From contig NZ_PZZZ01000001.1 of assembly GCF_003046475.1 (NCBI RefSeq), positions 638,195 to 702,194 on the forward strand: DNA of 64,000 bases, read 5' to 3'. Each line of letters opens with the position of its first letter. The first letter of the stretch is position 1. Made by a program: the position numbers and the translations under genes. Under the pieces are notes generated by a model, which was not told the DNA's origin, did not search any database, and worked only from the letters and a program-made list of their open reading frames with translations. Origin of the DNA: Mycoplana dimorpha (lineage in GTDB: Bacteria > Pseudomonadota > Alphaproteobacteria > Rhizobiales > Rhizobiaceae). This document shows positions 9,871 to 18,684 of the stretch, in pieces.

Positions 9871-9979
9871 GGCTTTTCGGGCACGGCCAACGTCGCCGGG
9901 CCAGCGCCGATCGGGCGCTGTTCGACAGGTCGGCGGTTCGGGTCAAGGCACCTGCCGGAGGTCATCGCAGCGGCTCCGC

Positions 9980-10114
9980 CTAGAAATGGGGGGAAGCCTC
10001 GTCGTGGTGGTGCGGGCGTTGCGCCTGACGTTGCCGCCGCATGCCGAAGGCAAGGCAGACGCCCAGCACGGCGGAGCCGAGAACAATTGCGAACAATGCG
10101 AGAAAATTCTGCAT
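9980..10114 (-). CDS. Single-pass small membrane protein, 44 aa
   Basis: A short gene starting MQNFLALFAIVLGSAVLGV, with one membrane helix (about 3-24) and a basic, His-rich tail (RRQRQAQRPHHHDEASPHF). The strong ribosome site GGGAGGAG lies about 6 nt before the ATG at 10114, which is the main reason to accept it. The longer open frame upstream is not family-like. Unrecognised; the tail would face the cytoplasm if the positive-inside rule holds. Confidence 0.5.
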   Translation of the reverse strand: MQNFLALFAIVLGSAVLGVCLAFGMRRQRQAQRPHHHDEASPHF

Positions 10115-10262
10115 GGCATGCTCCTCCCTTTCAAAGGATAGCATGCCCAAGCCTGAACCGGGAAGTCGTGCGGCAACTGCGGTGTAACAGCGCCCGGCAA
10201 TGCATCGTAGCTGCCGGAAGTGGGGGCATCCCTTGGCGCCGGATCCGTCATTTCGGCGGGCG

Positions 10263-10293
10263 GTGGACGTCCAGGAAGAGCCTGGACGCCCAC
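10263..10293 (-). terminator. Hairpin downstream of the EF-hand gene
   Basis: CGTCCAGG (10268-10275) pairs with CCTGGACG (10281-10288), and the stem extends four pairs further across one A-C mismatch. It lies 24 bp past the EF-hand stop on the reverse strand. There is no T-run, so termination is only a possibility. Confidence 0.35.
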
Positions 10294-10316
10294 GCATGCT
10301 TGCTCCGCGGGCAGCG

Positions 10317-10673
10317 TTATGGACCCTGCAGGAACATCTGCATCTCTTCCAGGGTCACCTTGCCATCCTTGTTGGCATCGATGGCGTCAAAGATGCGCTT
10401 GTGCACCGCCATCACCTCGTCGAAGGACAGTGCGCCGTCGCCGTTCGTATCAGCGATGGCGAACATGATCTTCATCATCTGCCCGCGCATCGCCATTCTG
10501 CCCATCATGCCATGTTGTCGCCCGCCCATCATTCCCGGCATGTTGTCCTGCATCTGCTGCTGGTCCCCGCCTTGCTCCGCATTCTCATCGGTCTGGGCGA
10601 GGGCCAGGTGGGCAGAACCGGCCGAAAGAAGCGTGGCTACCATCGCCACGCCTGCCAATCTTGCAGAAGCCAT
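10317..10673 (-). CDS. Secreted EF-hand calcium-binding protein
   Basis: 118-aa exported protein with a signal peptide (MASARLAGVAMVATLLSAGS...ALA, cleavage near residue 26), a Met/Gln/Gly-rich linker (MPGMMGGRQHGMMGRMAMRGQMM) and two EF-hand loops, DTNGDGALSFDE and DANKDGKVTLEE, each with the standard Asp/Asn/Asp...Glu ligands. The paired hands should bind Ca2+ in the periplasm; the Met-rich linker resembles copper-contacting stretches, but that is speculation. The ATG at 10673 follows AAGGAG. Confidence 0.8.
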   Translation of the reverse strand: MASARLAGVAMVATLLSAGSAHLALAQTDENAEQGGDQQQMQDNMPGMMGGRQHGMMGRMAMRGQMMKIMFAIADTNGDGALSFDEVMAVHKRIFDAIDANKDGKVTLEEMQMFLQGP

Positions 10674-11009
10674 TTGCGTTCTCCTTCGATTAGGGAAAAG
10701 CGCGCGGCGCAAGCGGCGGCAATGCTTCTCCGCATTGCGCCGGCACCTGTAACAATAGCAGCAAAGCGCCCCCACCGCATTGCGCCCGGTCATTTTCTGG
10801 AGAGTTGCGGCGGGGCAGATCTGCCTCGGTGCGACGCGCGTCCTGCGATGTGTGCCCCGCGAGGAGACGGCCCGAATCGACTGTGCTGGTCCTGGTCGCC
10901 GGTCGAAAAGCGATTGCCCTTCGGAAGCTCCCGGCGCGCGCCGGCGGTGGAGGCCGCGCACCGGTTGGCCCGTTTGCCGCGATCAACGTCGAAAAGAGGA
11001 GCTGTCATG
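10674..11009. other. Intergenic, no gene seen
   Basis: About 336 bp between the EF-hand start and the RND pump stop, both on the reverse strand. It must hold the EF-hand promoter and the 3' end of the pump transcript. No convincing gene, terminator or repeat is visible. Confidence 0.5.
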
Positions 11010-14000
11010 TCAGTTCTGCTCGACTTCACGAGGAATCCGGAACCAGGCGACGTAGAGCGCCGGCAGGAAGAGGAGCGTCAGCGCTGTTCCGACGACGATG
11101 CCGCCCATCATGGCGTAGGCCATCGGTCCCCAGAAGATCTCGTGCGAGATCGGGATCAGCGCCAGGGTCGCGGCCGCGGCGGTGAGCATGATCGGCCGCA
11201 TCCGGTGTTCGGTGGCCTCCACCACCGCCTTCCAGGCCGACATTCCCGCGGCGCGCAGCGCCTCGATCTGCACGATCAGGATCACCGAGTTGCGGATGAG
11301 GATGCCGACGAGTGCGAGTACCCCGAGGAGGGCGACGAAGCCGAGCGGTGCATTGCTCGCGAGCAGAGCCACGACGACACCGATCAGCGCCAGCGGGGCG
11401 ACCGAGAACACCAGGAACAGCCGGTGGAAGCTCTGCAGCTGGATCATCAGCAGCGTCGCCATGATGAGGAGCATGGCCGGCGCCACCTTGGCGATGGGAC
11501 CCTGCGACTTGGCACTTTCCTCGACCGCGCCGGCGACCTGGACGGAATATCCGGCCGGCAGCGCCTTTTTAAACGCGTCGATCTTGCCGGACAGATCCTT
11601 CACGACGGTCGCCGGCTGCGTCGCATCGGCGATCCCGGCCTTGACCGTGATCGTCGGCACCCGGTCGCGGCGCCAGATCGTCGGCTGTTCCAGCTCGTAA
11701 CGGAAGGTCGCGACCGACGACAGCGGAACCGACTGGCCGCTGCTGCTCTGCAGTTGCAGGTCGAGCAGCGTGTCGACCGACTCGCGTTCCTTTTCAGCCG
11801 CGCGGCCGACCACATCGACGAGGTATATGTCATCGCGGACCTGGGTGACGGCGTTCCCCTGCACGACGGTATTGAGCGCCATCGCGATGTCCTGGGACGA
11901 GACGCCAAGCTGGCGCGCCTTGTCCTGGAGCACGTCGATCTTCACGACGCGGGCCGGCTCGTTCCAGTCGAGGGCGAGGTTCTTCAGCGAGGGATGGGTG
12001 CCCACGATCGACGCCAGTTTCTGCGCCAGTTCGCGCACTGTCTGCAGGTCCTCGCCGGACACACGGTACTGGATCGGCTTGCCCACCGGCGGCCCGACCT
12101 CCAGGAGCTTCACGTAGCCGTCGGTGCCTGGAAAGGTCTTCTGGAGGTAGGATTCGATATCCTGCTTGAGCTTGTCGCGGACATCCAGCCCCTTTGTGAC
12201 GATGACGGTCTGGCCGAAGGCAACGTCGGCCGGCTGGACGTCGAAGGAAAGGATGAAGCGCGGCGCGCCCCTGCCGACGTATGTCGACCAGTGGTCGACC
12301 GCAGGGTTGCCGGCCAGCATCTCGCGCTCGAACTGAGCCATCTGGCGGCTCGTTTCCGCAATCGAGCTGTTCTGCGGCAGGTTCCAGTCGACGATCAGTT
12401 CCGGCCGGTCGGAGCTCGGGAAGAACTGCTGCTGGACCAATGACAGGCCGGCGACCGATGCTGAGAACAGCAGGACCGTTGCCATGATCGTGATCCAGCG
12501 CCAGCGTAGGCAGGCTTGCAGAAGTTTCGAGAACGCCTTCGCAAACCAACCCTTGTGTTCGGCATGCTTCTTCATGGTCTTCGGAAGGATCGTCACGCCG
12601 ATGAGGGGTGTGAACAGAACCGCGACGACCCAGGATACGACGAGCGAAACGGCGATGACGACAAAGAGAGTGAAGGTGAACTCGCCCGCGTTGCTCTTGT
12701 TGAACGCCACCGGTATGAAGCCGGCGACGGTCACGAGCGTGCCGGTCAGCATCGGGAACGCAGTCGATGTGTAGACGTAAGTGGCGGCCTTCCTGAGACT
12801 GTCACCCAATTCCAGCCGCGCCACCATCATCTCGACCGCGATCATTGCATCGTCGACCAGCAGGCCGAGCGCGATGATCAGCGCTCCGAGCGATATCCGC
12901 TGCAGCGAAATTCCTGAATATTGCATCACCAGGAAGGTGATGGCGAGGACCAGCGGGATCGCAAACGACACGACGAGGCCGGCCCGGACACCGAGACTGA
13001 CGAAACTGATCGCAAGCACGATGGCGACTGCCTCGAACAGGGCCTTCGTGAAACCGCCGACGGCTTCCTCGACCACCTTCGGCTGGTCGGAGACACGTTC
13101 CACCGACACACCGACCGGCAGGTCGCTAATGACGCGGCCCATCGTTTTTTCGAGCGCCTCGCCAAAGTGAAGCAGGTTGCCGCCCGTCTTCATGCCGATC
13201 GCCAGCCCGATCGCGGGCTTTCCGTTGAAGCGGAACAGCGATGTCGGCGGATCGACATAGCCGCGGGTGATGGTGGCGACGTCGGTCAGCGGAAAGAAGC
13301 GATCGTTTACTCTCAGGTTGATGCCGCGCAGGGTCTCCTCGGAGATGAAGCGCCCGCCGACGCGCAGGGCGATGCGTTCCGGCCCCGTCTGGACGAAGCC
13401 CGATTGGGTGACGGCGTTCTGCGCCTGCAGCGTGGCGATGATGTCGGCGCGACTGATGCCGAGGGCGGCGATCTTGCGCGTGGAGAATTCGAGATGGATG
13501 ACCTCGTCCTGGGCACCGACGATGTCGACCTTGCCCACGTCCGGAATCTTGAGGATCTGCGTCCGCGCCTTTTCCGCGAAATCGCGCAGTTCCCTGAAGC
13601 TCAACCCGTCGCCGGTAAAGGCGAAGATATTGCCGTAGACGTCGCCGAGCTGGTCGTCGTAGAACGGGCCGACCACGCCCTGCGGGAATTCGTGCTTGAT
13701 ATCGTCGATCAGGTTGCGCACCCGTGCCCAGGTGGGCTTCACATCCCGCGCGTTGGTATCCGGCAGCAGATCGACAAAGACGGTCGTCTGGCCGGCCGTG
13801 GTGATGCTGCGGGTGTGTTCGAGGTTGTCGAGCTCCTGCAGTTTCTTCTCGATGCGGTCTGCAACCTGCTCGGTCACTTCCTGGGCGGAAGCGCCGGGCC
13901 ACTGGGCCTGGATGACCATGGTCTTGATCGTGAAGGAGGGATCTTCCTCGCGCCCGAGCCCGAGATAGGCGAAGGCGCCGGCGGCTGCGAAGATGATCAT

Positions 14001-14060
14001 GAAATACCAGACGAGGGAGCGATGCTCGAGCGCCCAGTCGGAGAGATTGAACCTGTTCAC
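11010..14060 (-). CDS. RND multidrug efflux pump, inner-membrane permease (TriC-like)
   Basis: 1016-aa proton-driven exporter of the HAE1/AcrB type, the usual length for the family. It has TM1 at the N-terminus, a first periplasmic loop (LGREEDPSFTIKTMVI...QWPGAS), the TM4 proton-relay segment ALGLLVDDAMIAVEMM with its Asp pair, and a second loop before the last six helices. The GREEDP variant together with two adaptor genes resembles the TriABC group. The GTG start at 14060 overlaps the adaptor stop as GTGA. Substrates are unknown and no outer-membrane factor gene is in the window. Confidence 0.93.
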   Translation of the reverse strand: MNRFNLSDWALEHRSLVWYFMIIFAAAGAFAYLGLGREEDPSFTIKTMVIQAQWPGASAQEVTEQVADRIEKKLQELDNLEHTRSITTAGQTTVFVDLLPDTNARDVKPTWARVRNLIDDIKHEFPQGVVGPFYDDQLGDVYGNIFAFTGDGLSFRELRDFAEKARTQILKIPDVGKVDIVGAQDEVIHLEFSTRKIAALGISRADIIATLQAQNAVTQSGFVQTGPERIALRVGGRFISEETLRGINLRVNDRFFPLTDVATITRGYVDPPTSLFRFNGKPAIGLAIGMKTGGNLLHFGEALEKTMGRVISDLPVGVSVERVSDQPKVVEEAVGGFTKALFEAVAIVLAISFVSLGVRAGLVVSFAIPLVLAITFLVMQYSGISLQRISLGALIIALGLLVDDAMIAVEMMVARLELGDSLRKAATYVYTSTAFPMLTGTLVTVAGFIPVAFNKSNAGEFTFTLFVVIAVSLVVSWVVAVLFTPLIGVTILPKTMKKHAEHKGWFAKAFSKLLQACLRWRWITIMATVLLFSASVAGLSLVQQQFFPSSDRPELIVDWNLPQNSSIAETSRQMAQFEREMLAGNPAVDHWSTYVGRGAPRFILSFDVQPADVAFGQTVIVTKGLDVRDKLKQDIESYLQKTFPGTDGYVKLLEVGPPVGKPIQYRVSGEDLQTVRELAQKLASIVGTHPSLKNLALDWNEPARVVKIDVLQDKARQLGVSSQDIAMALNTVVQGNAVTQVRDDIYLVDVVGRAAEKERESVDTLLDLQLQSSSGQSVPLSSVATFRYELEQPTIWRRDRVPTITVKAGIADATQPATVVKDLSGKIDAFKKALPAGYSVQVAGAVEESAKSQGPIAKVAPAMLLIMATLLMIQLQSFHRLFLVFSVAPLALIGVVVALLASNAPLGFVALLGVLALVGILIRNSVILIVQIEALRAAGMSAWKAVVEATEHRMRPIMLTAAAATLALIPISHEIFWGPMAYAMMGGIVVGTALTLLFLPALYVAWFRIPREVEQN

Positions 14061-15151
14061 GAGCGCGGCTCCTGATCTCGTTTGACCCTCTGTCCCTCGG
14101 CAAGTTCGTTCACGCCGGCGACGACGACTTCGTCTCCTTCCCCAAGTCCGGAGAGAACCCGGACGAAGGGGGCCCCCGCAGCGCGCCTCCCGAGCTTGAC
14201 CGGCGTGAGTTTCACCGTGCCCGTCGACCGATCCACCACCCAGACGCGGTCGGCGCCGTCCTTGTTGCAGATTGCGGCGATCGGCAGGCGGATCGATCCC
14301 TTCGCTGGCTTGGCCATGGTGACCGTGACGACAGCGCCGAGACGGAAAACCTCGGGCGCCTCGTCGATTGCGAGCTTGATCCTGTAGGTGCGGGTGCTGG
14401 GTTCAGCCTGTGGCGCGATCTCGCGCACCTTGCCCAGTGTCTTTTGGCGGGAGTCCAGTTGGAGCGCGACGTTGAAGTTGTCGCCCACCCGGGCGGATGA
14501 CAAAAGCGCCTCCGGTATGTCGACGACCACGTCACGCAGTTCGGGACGCGCGAGCCTCAGAACTGTTTGACCAGCTGCGACCGTCTGACCCGTTTCCGCG
14601 GACGTGGCCGTGACGACACCATCGAACTCGGCTCGCAGTTCCGAGTAGCCAAGCTGCTCACGCGCCTTGGCAAGGCTTGCGGTGGTCCTCGTAACGTTTG
14701 CCTCGGCCGACTTGAGCTGCTGCTGTGCAAGCTCGTAGTCGGCAACGCTGACGGCATTGCTGTTCGTAAGCACTCGCTTGCGTCTTTCAGTGACGGCAGC
14801 ATTGTCCAATTGCGCCTGCGCGTCGCGCAGATCGGCTTCCGCGCTCCTCACCGCGAGCTGAAGGCTGAGCGGATCGATCTCGGCGACGACCTCGCCTTTG
14901 GAAACAAGGTCTCCGACCTCGACCCTGCGCGATACGATTCGTCCGAGTGTCCGAAAGGCCATGTCAGTCTCGACGCGGGCTTGCACGACGCCGGGCAGGC
15001 TTTCGATGTTCTCCGGTTCCGCGGTGGCCGTCACGCTCTTGACGGGCCGAGGGGGCGCCTGCTCACCGGCGACCGAGCTTTCATCGCAGCCGGCGAGGAG
15101 TGAGATCGACAGCAGAAGCGGAAGAGTTGCATACAAGCGTTTGACGGTCAT
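14057..15151 (-). CDS. RND efflux periplasmic adaptor lipoprotein (second adaptor)
   Basis: 364-aa membrane-fusion protein linking the pump to an outer-membrane channel. The lipobox LAGC gives a lipidated Cys22. It is followed by a lipoyl half-motif (GRIVSRRVEVGDLVSKGEVVAEID), a helical hairpin, the second lipoyl half and a beta-barrel domain. The ATG at 15151 lies 1 bp after the upstream adaptor's stop, and its 3' end overlaps the pump gene, so the three genes are tightly coupled. It is clearly divergent in sequence from its neighbour adaptor. Confidence 0.9.
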   Translation of the reverse strand: MTVKRLYATLPLLLSISLLAGCDESSVAGEQAPPRPVKSVTATAEPENIESLPGVVQARVETDMAFRTLGRIVSRRVEVGDLVSKGEVVAEIDPLSLQLAVRSAEADLRDAQAQLDNAAVTERRKRVLTNSNAVSVADYELAQQQLKSAEANVTRTTASLAKAREQLGYSELRAEFDGVVTATSAETGQTVAAGQTVLRLARPELRDVVVDIPEALLSSARVGDNFNVALQLDSRQKTLGKVREIAPQAEPSTRTYRIKLAIDEAPEVFRLGAVVTVTMAKPAKGSIRLPIAAICNKDGADRVWVVDRSTGTVKLTPVKLGRRAAGAPFVRVLSGLGEGDEVVVAGVNELAEGQRVKRDQEPRS

Positions 15152-15152
15152 C

Positions 15153-16217
15153 TCACATACCTTCCCAGCCAACGGCCTGGCCTTCCCTCAGAAATTTCCC
15201 CCCCTCCGTGACGATGAGGTCGTTCGGCGCGATGCCGCCAGCCACGACGAAGTCGCTCTTGCGGTAGCGATCGACAGAGATCCTGCGGAGGGTGACGGTG
15301 TGTTTTTCGGTGCCGACCAGCCAGACGGCGGGATCACCGTGGTCGGAGGCCATCGCGTTATAAGGCAGGACGATCCCCGAGCGAGGCGATGACTTGATCC
15401 TGCCTACGACTGCGGTGCCGAGGGGCCATCCGGCATCGTCCGGCAGAGCTGCCTTGATGCGGATCGTACCGGCTTTGGTGTCTATGACCGGGGACACCTC
15501 TCGGACATTGGCGTGCAGTTCGTGCACTCGGTCCACGAGCGGCGCGACCTCGATGTCCGCCGAGGGCCGCCCGTCGAGGAAGAAGGCCTCGAAGACGTCG
15601 AAGACGGCGTCCCTTTGACCATCGTGAGCGAGGGTGAACACGGATTGCGCCGGGGACACCACTTGTCCAACCTCGATGCCACGCGCGGTGATGATCCCGT
15701 CGGCGTCGGCTCTCACCTCGGTGTAGGACAGCGCGTCCTGGGCGGTTGCAAGCGCGGCCTCGGCTGACGCGAGCGCCGCCCGGGCGCTCAGCAACTCCTG
15801 CTGCGCCGCGTCGAAGACCTGTTTGGCTACTGCCTGCGACTGCACGAGGTGCTTGGCCCGCTCTAAGGCCAGGGCTTTCTGCTGGGCGACGGCCTTTGCC
15901 GACTCCAAAGCCGCTCGGGCGACACTTACGTCTGCCTGCTGCTCGGTATCGTTCAGCCGAGCAAGGATTTCTCCCGCGCGTACGTGCGATCCGATGTCGA
16001 CCCGCCGCTCGATCACGCGGCCGCTGACGCGAAAGGAAAGCTCGGTCTGAATCCGAGCTTTCACCTCGCCTGTGATTTCTGCACTGGGCTGATACTGCGC
16101 ACTGGCGGCGGCAACGACGCGGACCTGCTGCGGCTGCGGCGTTTGCACCGCCTTGTCTTCGCAGGCCGCCAGAAAAGCGCAGGCGAGACCAATTCCTAGC
16201 AATCGAAAGGACTGCAT
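15153..16217 (-). CDS. RND efflux periplasmic adaptor lipoprotein (first adaptor)
   Basis: 354-aa adaptor with signal MQSFRLLGIGLACAFLAAC (lipidated Cys19), first lipoyl half (GRVIERRVDIGSHVRAGEILARL), an Ala-rich coiled-coil hairpin (ARAALESAKAVAQQKALA...) and barrel domains. The ATG at 16217 follows CCGGAGC; the frame extends upstream without family sequence. It is the first gene of the adaptor-adaptor-pump operon, transcribed away from the TetR gene. The two adaptors may form hetero-hexamers, as proposed for TriA and TriB. Confidence 0.9.
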   Translation of the reverse strand: MQSFRLLGIGLACAFLAACEDKAVQTPQPQQVRVVAAASAQYQPSAEITGEVKARIQTELSFRVSGRVIERRVDIGSHVRAGEILARLNDTEQQADVSVARAALESAKAVAQQKALALERAKHLVQSQAVAKQVFDAAQQELLSARAALASAEAALATAQDALSYTEVRADADGIITARGIEVGQVVSPAQSVFTLAHDGQRDAVFDVFEAFFLDGRPSADIEVAPLVDRVHELHANVREVSPVIDTKAGTIRIKAALPDDAGWPLGTAVVGRIKSSPRSGIVLPYNAMASDHGDPAVWLVGTEKHTVTLRRISVDRYRKSDFVVAGGIAPNDLIVTEGGKFLREGQAVGWEGM

Positions 16218-16302
16218 GATTGCTCCGGTTCGGTTTGTGGCCAAGGGGGCAGAGCCGCGTCGTCGCGGCCTTGCTCTGATGCAAAGGAGGGCATCGCTCA
16301 AT

Positions 16303-16345
16303 GTTGACAGTGGCCACTTTAGTTGAAGGAGTGGACAGTGTCAAC
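16303..16345. promoter_or_regulatory. Paired palindromic sites, probable TetR operators upstream of the efflux operon
   Basis: GTTGACAGTGGCCAC (16303-16317) and GTGGACAGTGTCAAC (16331-16345) are each near-palindromes and are inverted copies of one another: the 17-nt arms 16301-16317 and 16331-16347 match at 15 positions. They lie about 90 bp before the first adaptor start and contain TTGACA -35-like hexamers on both strands. Repressor binding is inferred. Confidence 0.6.
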
Positions 16346-16576
16346 ATGGTTAATGTCGGATCGAGAGAACAGCTGGATCGTGGTCGTCGCTTTTGAAGGA
16401 TGCCGTGCAAATGCTCTGGCCAGGGCCGGATGCGGCGAGGTGATCCGGTTTGGCCATGCGGCAGCCTTCGGCGCGGAAGGATTCGCAGGGCAGGGGCGCG
16501 GTAGCAGTCCACAATCTGATCACTGACCGGGCGCTGCCTGCTGAAGCGAACAACGCCACAATCTCAACGCCGAAAA

Positions 16577-16591
16577 GTTGACAATAGCAAC
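16577..16591. promoter_or_regulatory. Third copy of the probable TetR operator, in front of the regulator gene
   Basis: GTTGACAATAGCAAC fits the shared pattern GTKGACARTRKCMAC of the two sites at 16303-16345 and ends 22 bp before the TetR ATG. This suggests autoregulation, and it makes the alternative TTG start at 16578 unlikely, since that codon lies inside the site. Confidence 0.5.
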
Positions 16592-16613
16592 ATTGAGCTC
16601 TAATGGATCGATT

Positions 16614-17303
16614 ATGACCAACGAGAATTCAAATCCCGATCAGCGCCCCTACCACCACGGCGACCTGCAGCGCGCCATCGTCGATGCCGCGCTTGAGGTC
16701 CTCAGCGAATCCCAGAGCACCGAGTTCTCGCTTCGGGAACTCGCTCGGCGGGCGGGCGTCAGTCACAACGCGCCCTACAAACACTTCGCCGACAAGCGCG
16801 AGCTGTTGGCGGCCGTTTCGGCGGTGGGGTTTGAAGCCCTTGCAAGGCAGATGAGCGATGCAACAAGGGGACTGGCCAGTCCACGCGAGCGGCTCGCAGC
16901 CATGGCACGCGCTTACATTTGCGGTGGCGTCAACAATCCCGCGCTCTACAGATTGATGTTCGGAGGCTACCTCACCGATCAGCAAAGTGACCGTCCGGCT
17001 ATAGAACGAACCGCCGCTTACAGGATGAAAGCGCTTGTGGTGGGCGCGATCAGTGACGGCGCCCTAGGGCGACTTATTCCGCACACCGCTGCCAACGAGC
17101 GGATGATCGATGGCGCCATTCTGATCTTCTGGTCGCAGATGCACGGTCTCACCTTGCTGCTGGTGGACCGCCTTGTCGGCCCCGGCGAAGCGATGCGCGA
17201 ACTGAGCGACATCGTTCTGCAAGGCATCCTCGATGGGCTGGCCAACAGCATCCCCGTGTTACCGGAAGGGGCATGGGTGGGGCCCCCGCTTGCCGGCAAA
17301 TGA
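16614..17303 (+). CDS. TetR-family repressor of the RND efflux operon
   Basis: 229-aa regulator. The N-terminal HTH (about 12-60) has FSLRELARRAGVSHNAPYKHFADKRELL, a typical TetR recognition helix, and a WHG-type ligand domain follows (ARAYICGGVNNPALYRLMFGGY). It is divergent from the RND operon across about 400 bp that hold three operator-like sites, so local repression of both units is the natural reading. The ATG at 16614 is used; a TTG at 16578 would place the start within an operator. Confidence 0.85.
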   Translation: MTNENSNPDQRPYHHGDLQRAIVDAALEVLSESQSTEFSLRELARRAGVSHNAPYKHFADKRELLAAVSAVGFEALARQMSDATRGLASPRERLAAMARAYICGGVNNPALYRLMFGGYLTDQQSDRPAIERTAAYRMKALVVGAISDGALGRLIPHTAANERMIDGAILIFWSQMHGLTLLLVDRLVGPGEAMRELSDIVLQGILDGLANSIPVLPEGAWVGPPLAGK

Positions 17304-17795
17304 CTTGCGTGGCTCGTGTTCGGCAACGCCGACCTGCGTTGTCCCTATCGAAGCGGGCCGCCACGGAACTGGTTCGACCGCGCGAATACCAGACGATGCT
17401 GGTTCCAAGTCTGCACTGCGGCCGACGGCGCGAATCAGACAGTTGTTCACGATCTGAATAGTCGTTCTTGTAACTGAGCAGGTAACTGCAGCTTGCAGGG
17501 CAGGGCCCTTTGTTCTCAGATCGTCAATCTTGCAGGACTGCTTGTCGCCGTCACCCTTCGGCAGTTCCCAGCAGTTCTCGACGGGCGGGCAAGGACATTG
17601 CAGCATCGGCTGTTGTTGTTCCGGCCCTCCCGTTCAACGGCCGCAGCATGCACCACGATGCGCCCCATCTCCGTGCTGGAGCCGGCGTGACGCGACCTGC
17701 CCGGATTGCCAGTTCGCGCCAAACCTAGCCGAGAGGCCAGTTGGCCGGCGTGATGAAACAGTCCAGATTCCTCAAACGGATTGAGGAGAAAGACC
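17304..17795. other. Intergenic, no gene seen
   Basis: About 490 bp after the TetR gene. Short open frames occur on both strands but none has a ribosome site with plausible protein. No tRNA, clear terminator or repeat is visible. The promoter of the HtrA-like gene should lie in its right part. Confidence 0.5.
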
Positions 17796-18668
17796 ATGCC
17801 GAAAGCCAGCCTTACAAACCTCTCTCGCGAGATCGCCGGCCTTGTCGCCGCCACCGCGCCGGCGATCGTCGCCGTCCAGGCCAGCCGCCATAATCCGTCG
17901 AGCGCCGTCCATTGGCGTGAAGGCCTGTTCGTTGCCGCGAGCGAGGCGATCGAGACCGAGGAAGGCATCACCTTGACTTTGCCGAACGGCAACGCCGCGG
18001 TGGCTGAATTCGTCGGGCGCGACCCGACGACGGGGCTCGCGGTGTTGAAATCGGAGGTTCCTGATGGCGCGCCGACCCTGAAACCTGCCGGGCAGGCGGA
18101 GGCAGGGAACCTTGTCGTCGCTGTCGGCCGGGACGAAGCTTTCACGCTGGCCGGCTTCGGGATTGTCAGCGAGGTCGGACCCGCTTGGCGCAGCATGCGT
18201 GGCGGCCTGATCGACCGGCGCATCCGCCTTTCCGCCAATATCGACCCGTGCGCCGAAGGCGGGGCGGCGATCGATGCCGAGGGGGGCTTCATCGGGGTCG
18301 TCCTGTTCGGCCCCCGCCGGCGGGCTCTCGTCATTCCGGCCGAAACGGTCGACCGGGTTGCGGCAACGCTTGCCGAAAAGGGACATGTGCCACGCGGATA
18401 TCTCGGCGCAGGGTTGCACCCGGTGCGCCAGGAGAAGACGCGGGGCGCCATGGTAATGAGCCTCGAGGCGGGCGGTCCGGCGGAGAGGGCCGGGCTGGTG
18501 CTCGGCGACATCATAACATCCTGCAAGGGGGAGACGGTGGAGGGCGTGCGGGACCTGATCCGTCAGCTCGGTCCCGATAGTGTCGGCAAAACGGTGGCAC
18601 TCGGAATATTGCGCGGTTGTGAGGCGCGAAGCCTCGACGTCCTCGTCGGCGCACGACCGCACTCTTGA
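17796..18668 (+). CDS. HtrA/DegP-like protein with PDZ domain, catalytic triad absent
   Basis: 290-aa protein with a trypsin-fold domain (about 10-195) and one PDZ domain (about 200-285: GYLGAGLHPV...MSLEAGGPAERAGLVLGDII). Aligned by eye with DegP, the catalytic positions are replaced: His by Glu50 (VAASEAIE), Asp by Gly80 (GRDPTTGLAVLK) and Ser by Glu154 (DPCAEGGAAID, against the usual NPGNSGGA). No signal peptide is seen, so it is probably cytoplasmic. The GAGGAG ribosome site supports the ATG at 17796. A LuxR-type regulator starts 16 bp after its stop, implying an operon. It is likely a non-proteolytic sensor or scaffold. Confidence 0.75.
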   Translation: MPKASLTNLSREIAGLVAATAPAIVAVQASRHNPSSAVHWREGLFVAASEAIETEEGITLTLPNGNAAVAEFVGRDPTTGLAVLKSEVPDGAPTLKPAGQAEAGNLVVAVGRDEAFTLAGFGIVSEVGPAWRSMRGGLIDRRIRLSANIDPCAEGGAAIDAEGGFIGVVLFGPRRRALVIPAETVDRVAATLAEKGHVPRGYLGAGLHPVRQEKTRGAMVMSLEAGGPAERAGLVLGDIITSCKGETVEGVRDLIRQLGPDSVGKTVALGILRGCEARSLDVLVGARPHS

Positions 18669-18684
18669 GCGACAGGGAGGATGG

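Noticed and set aside
10200..12443. 747-codon forward frame across the RND pump gene
   Set aside because: It is antisense to the pump and rich in Arg/Asp/Gln/His; the pump reads through with full family motifs.
16323..16526. 67-codon forward ORF between the efflux operon and the TetR gene
   Set aside because: It covers one of the operator-like sites, lacks a plausible protein sequence and is better read as regulatory DNA.
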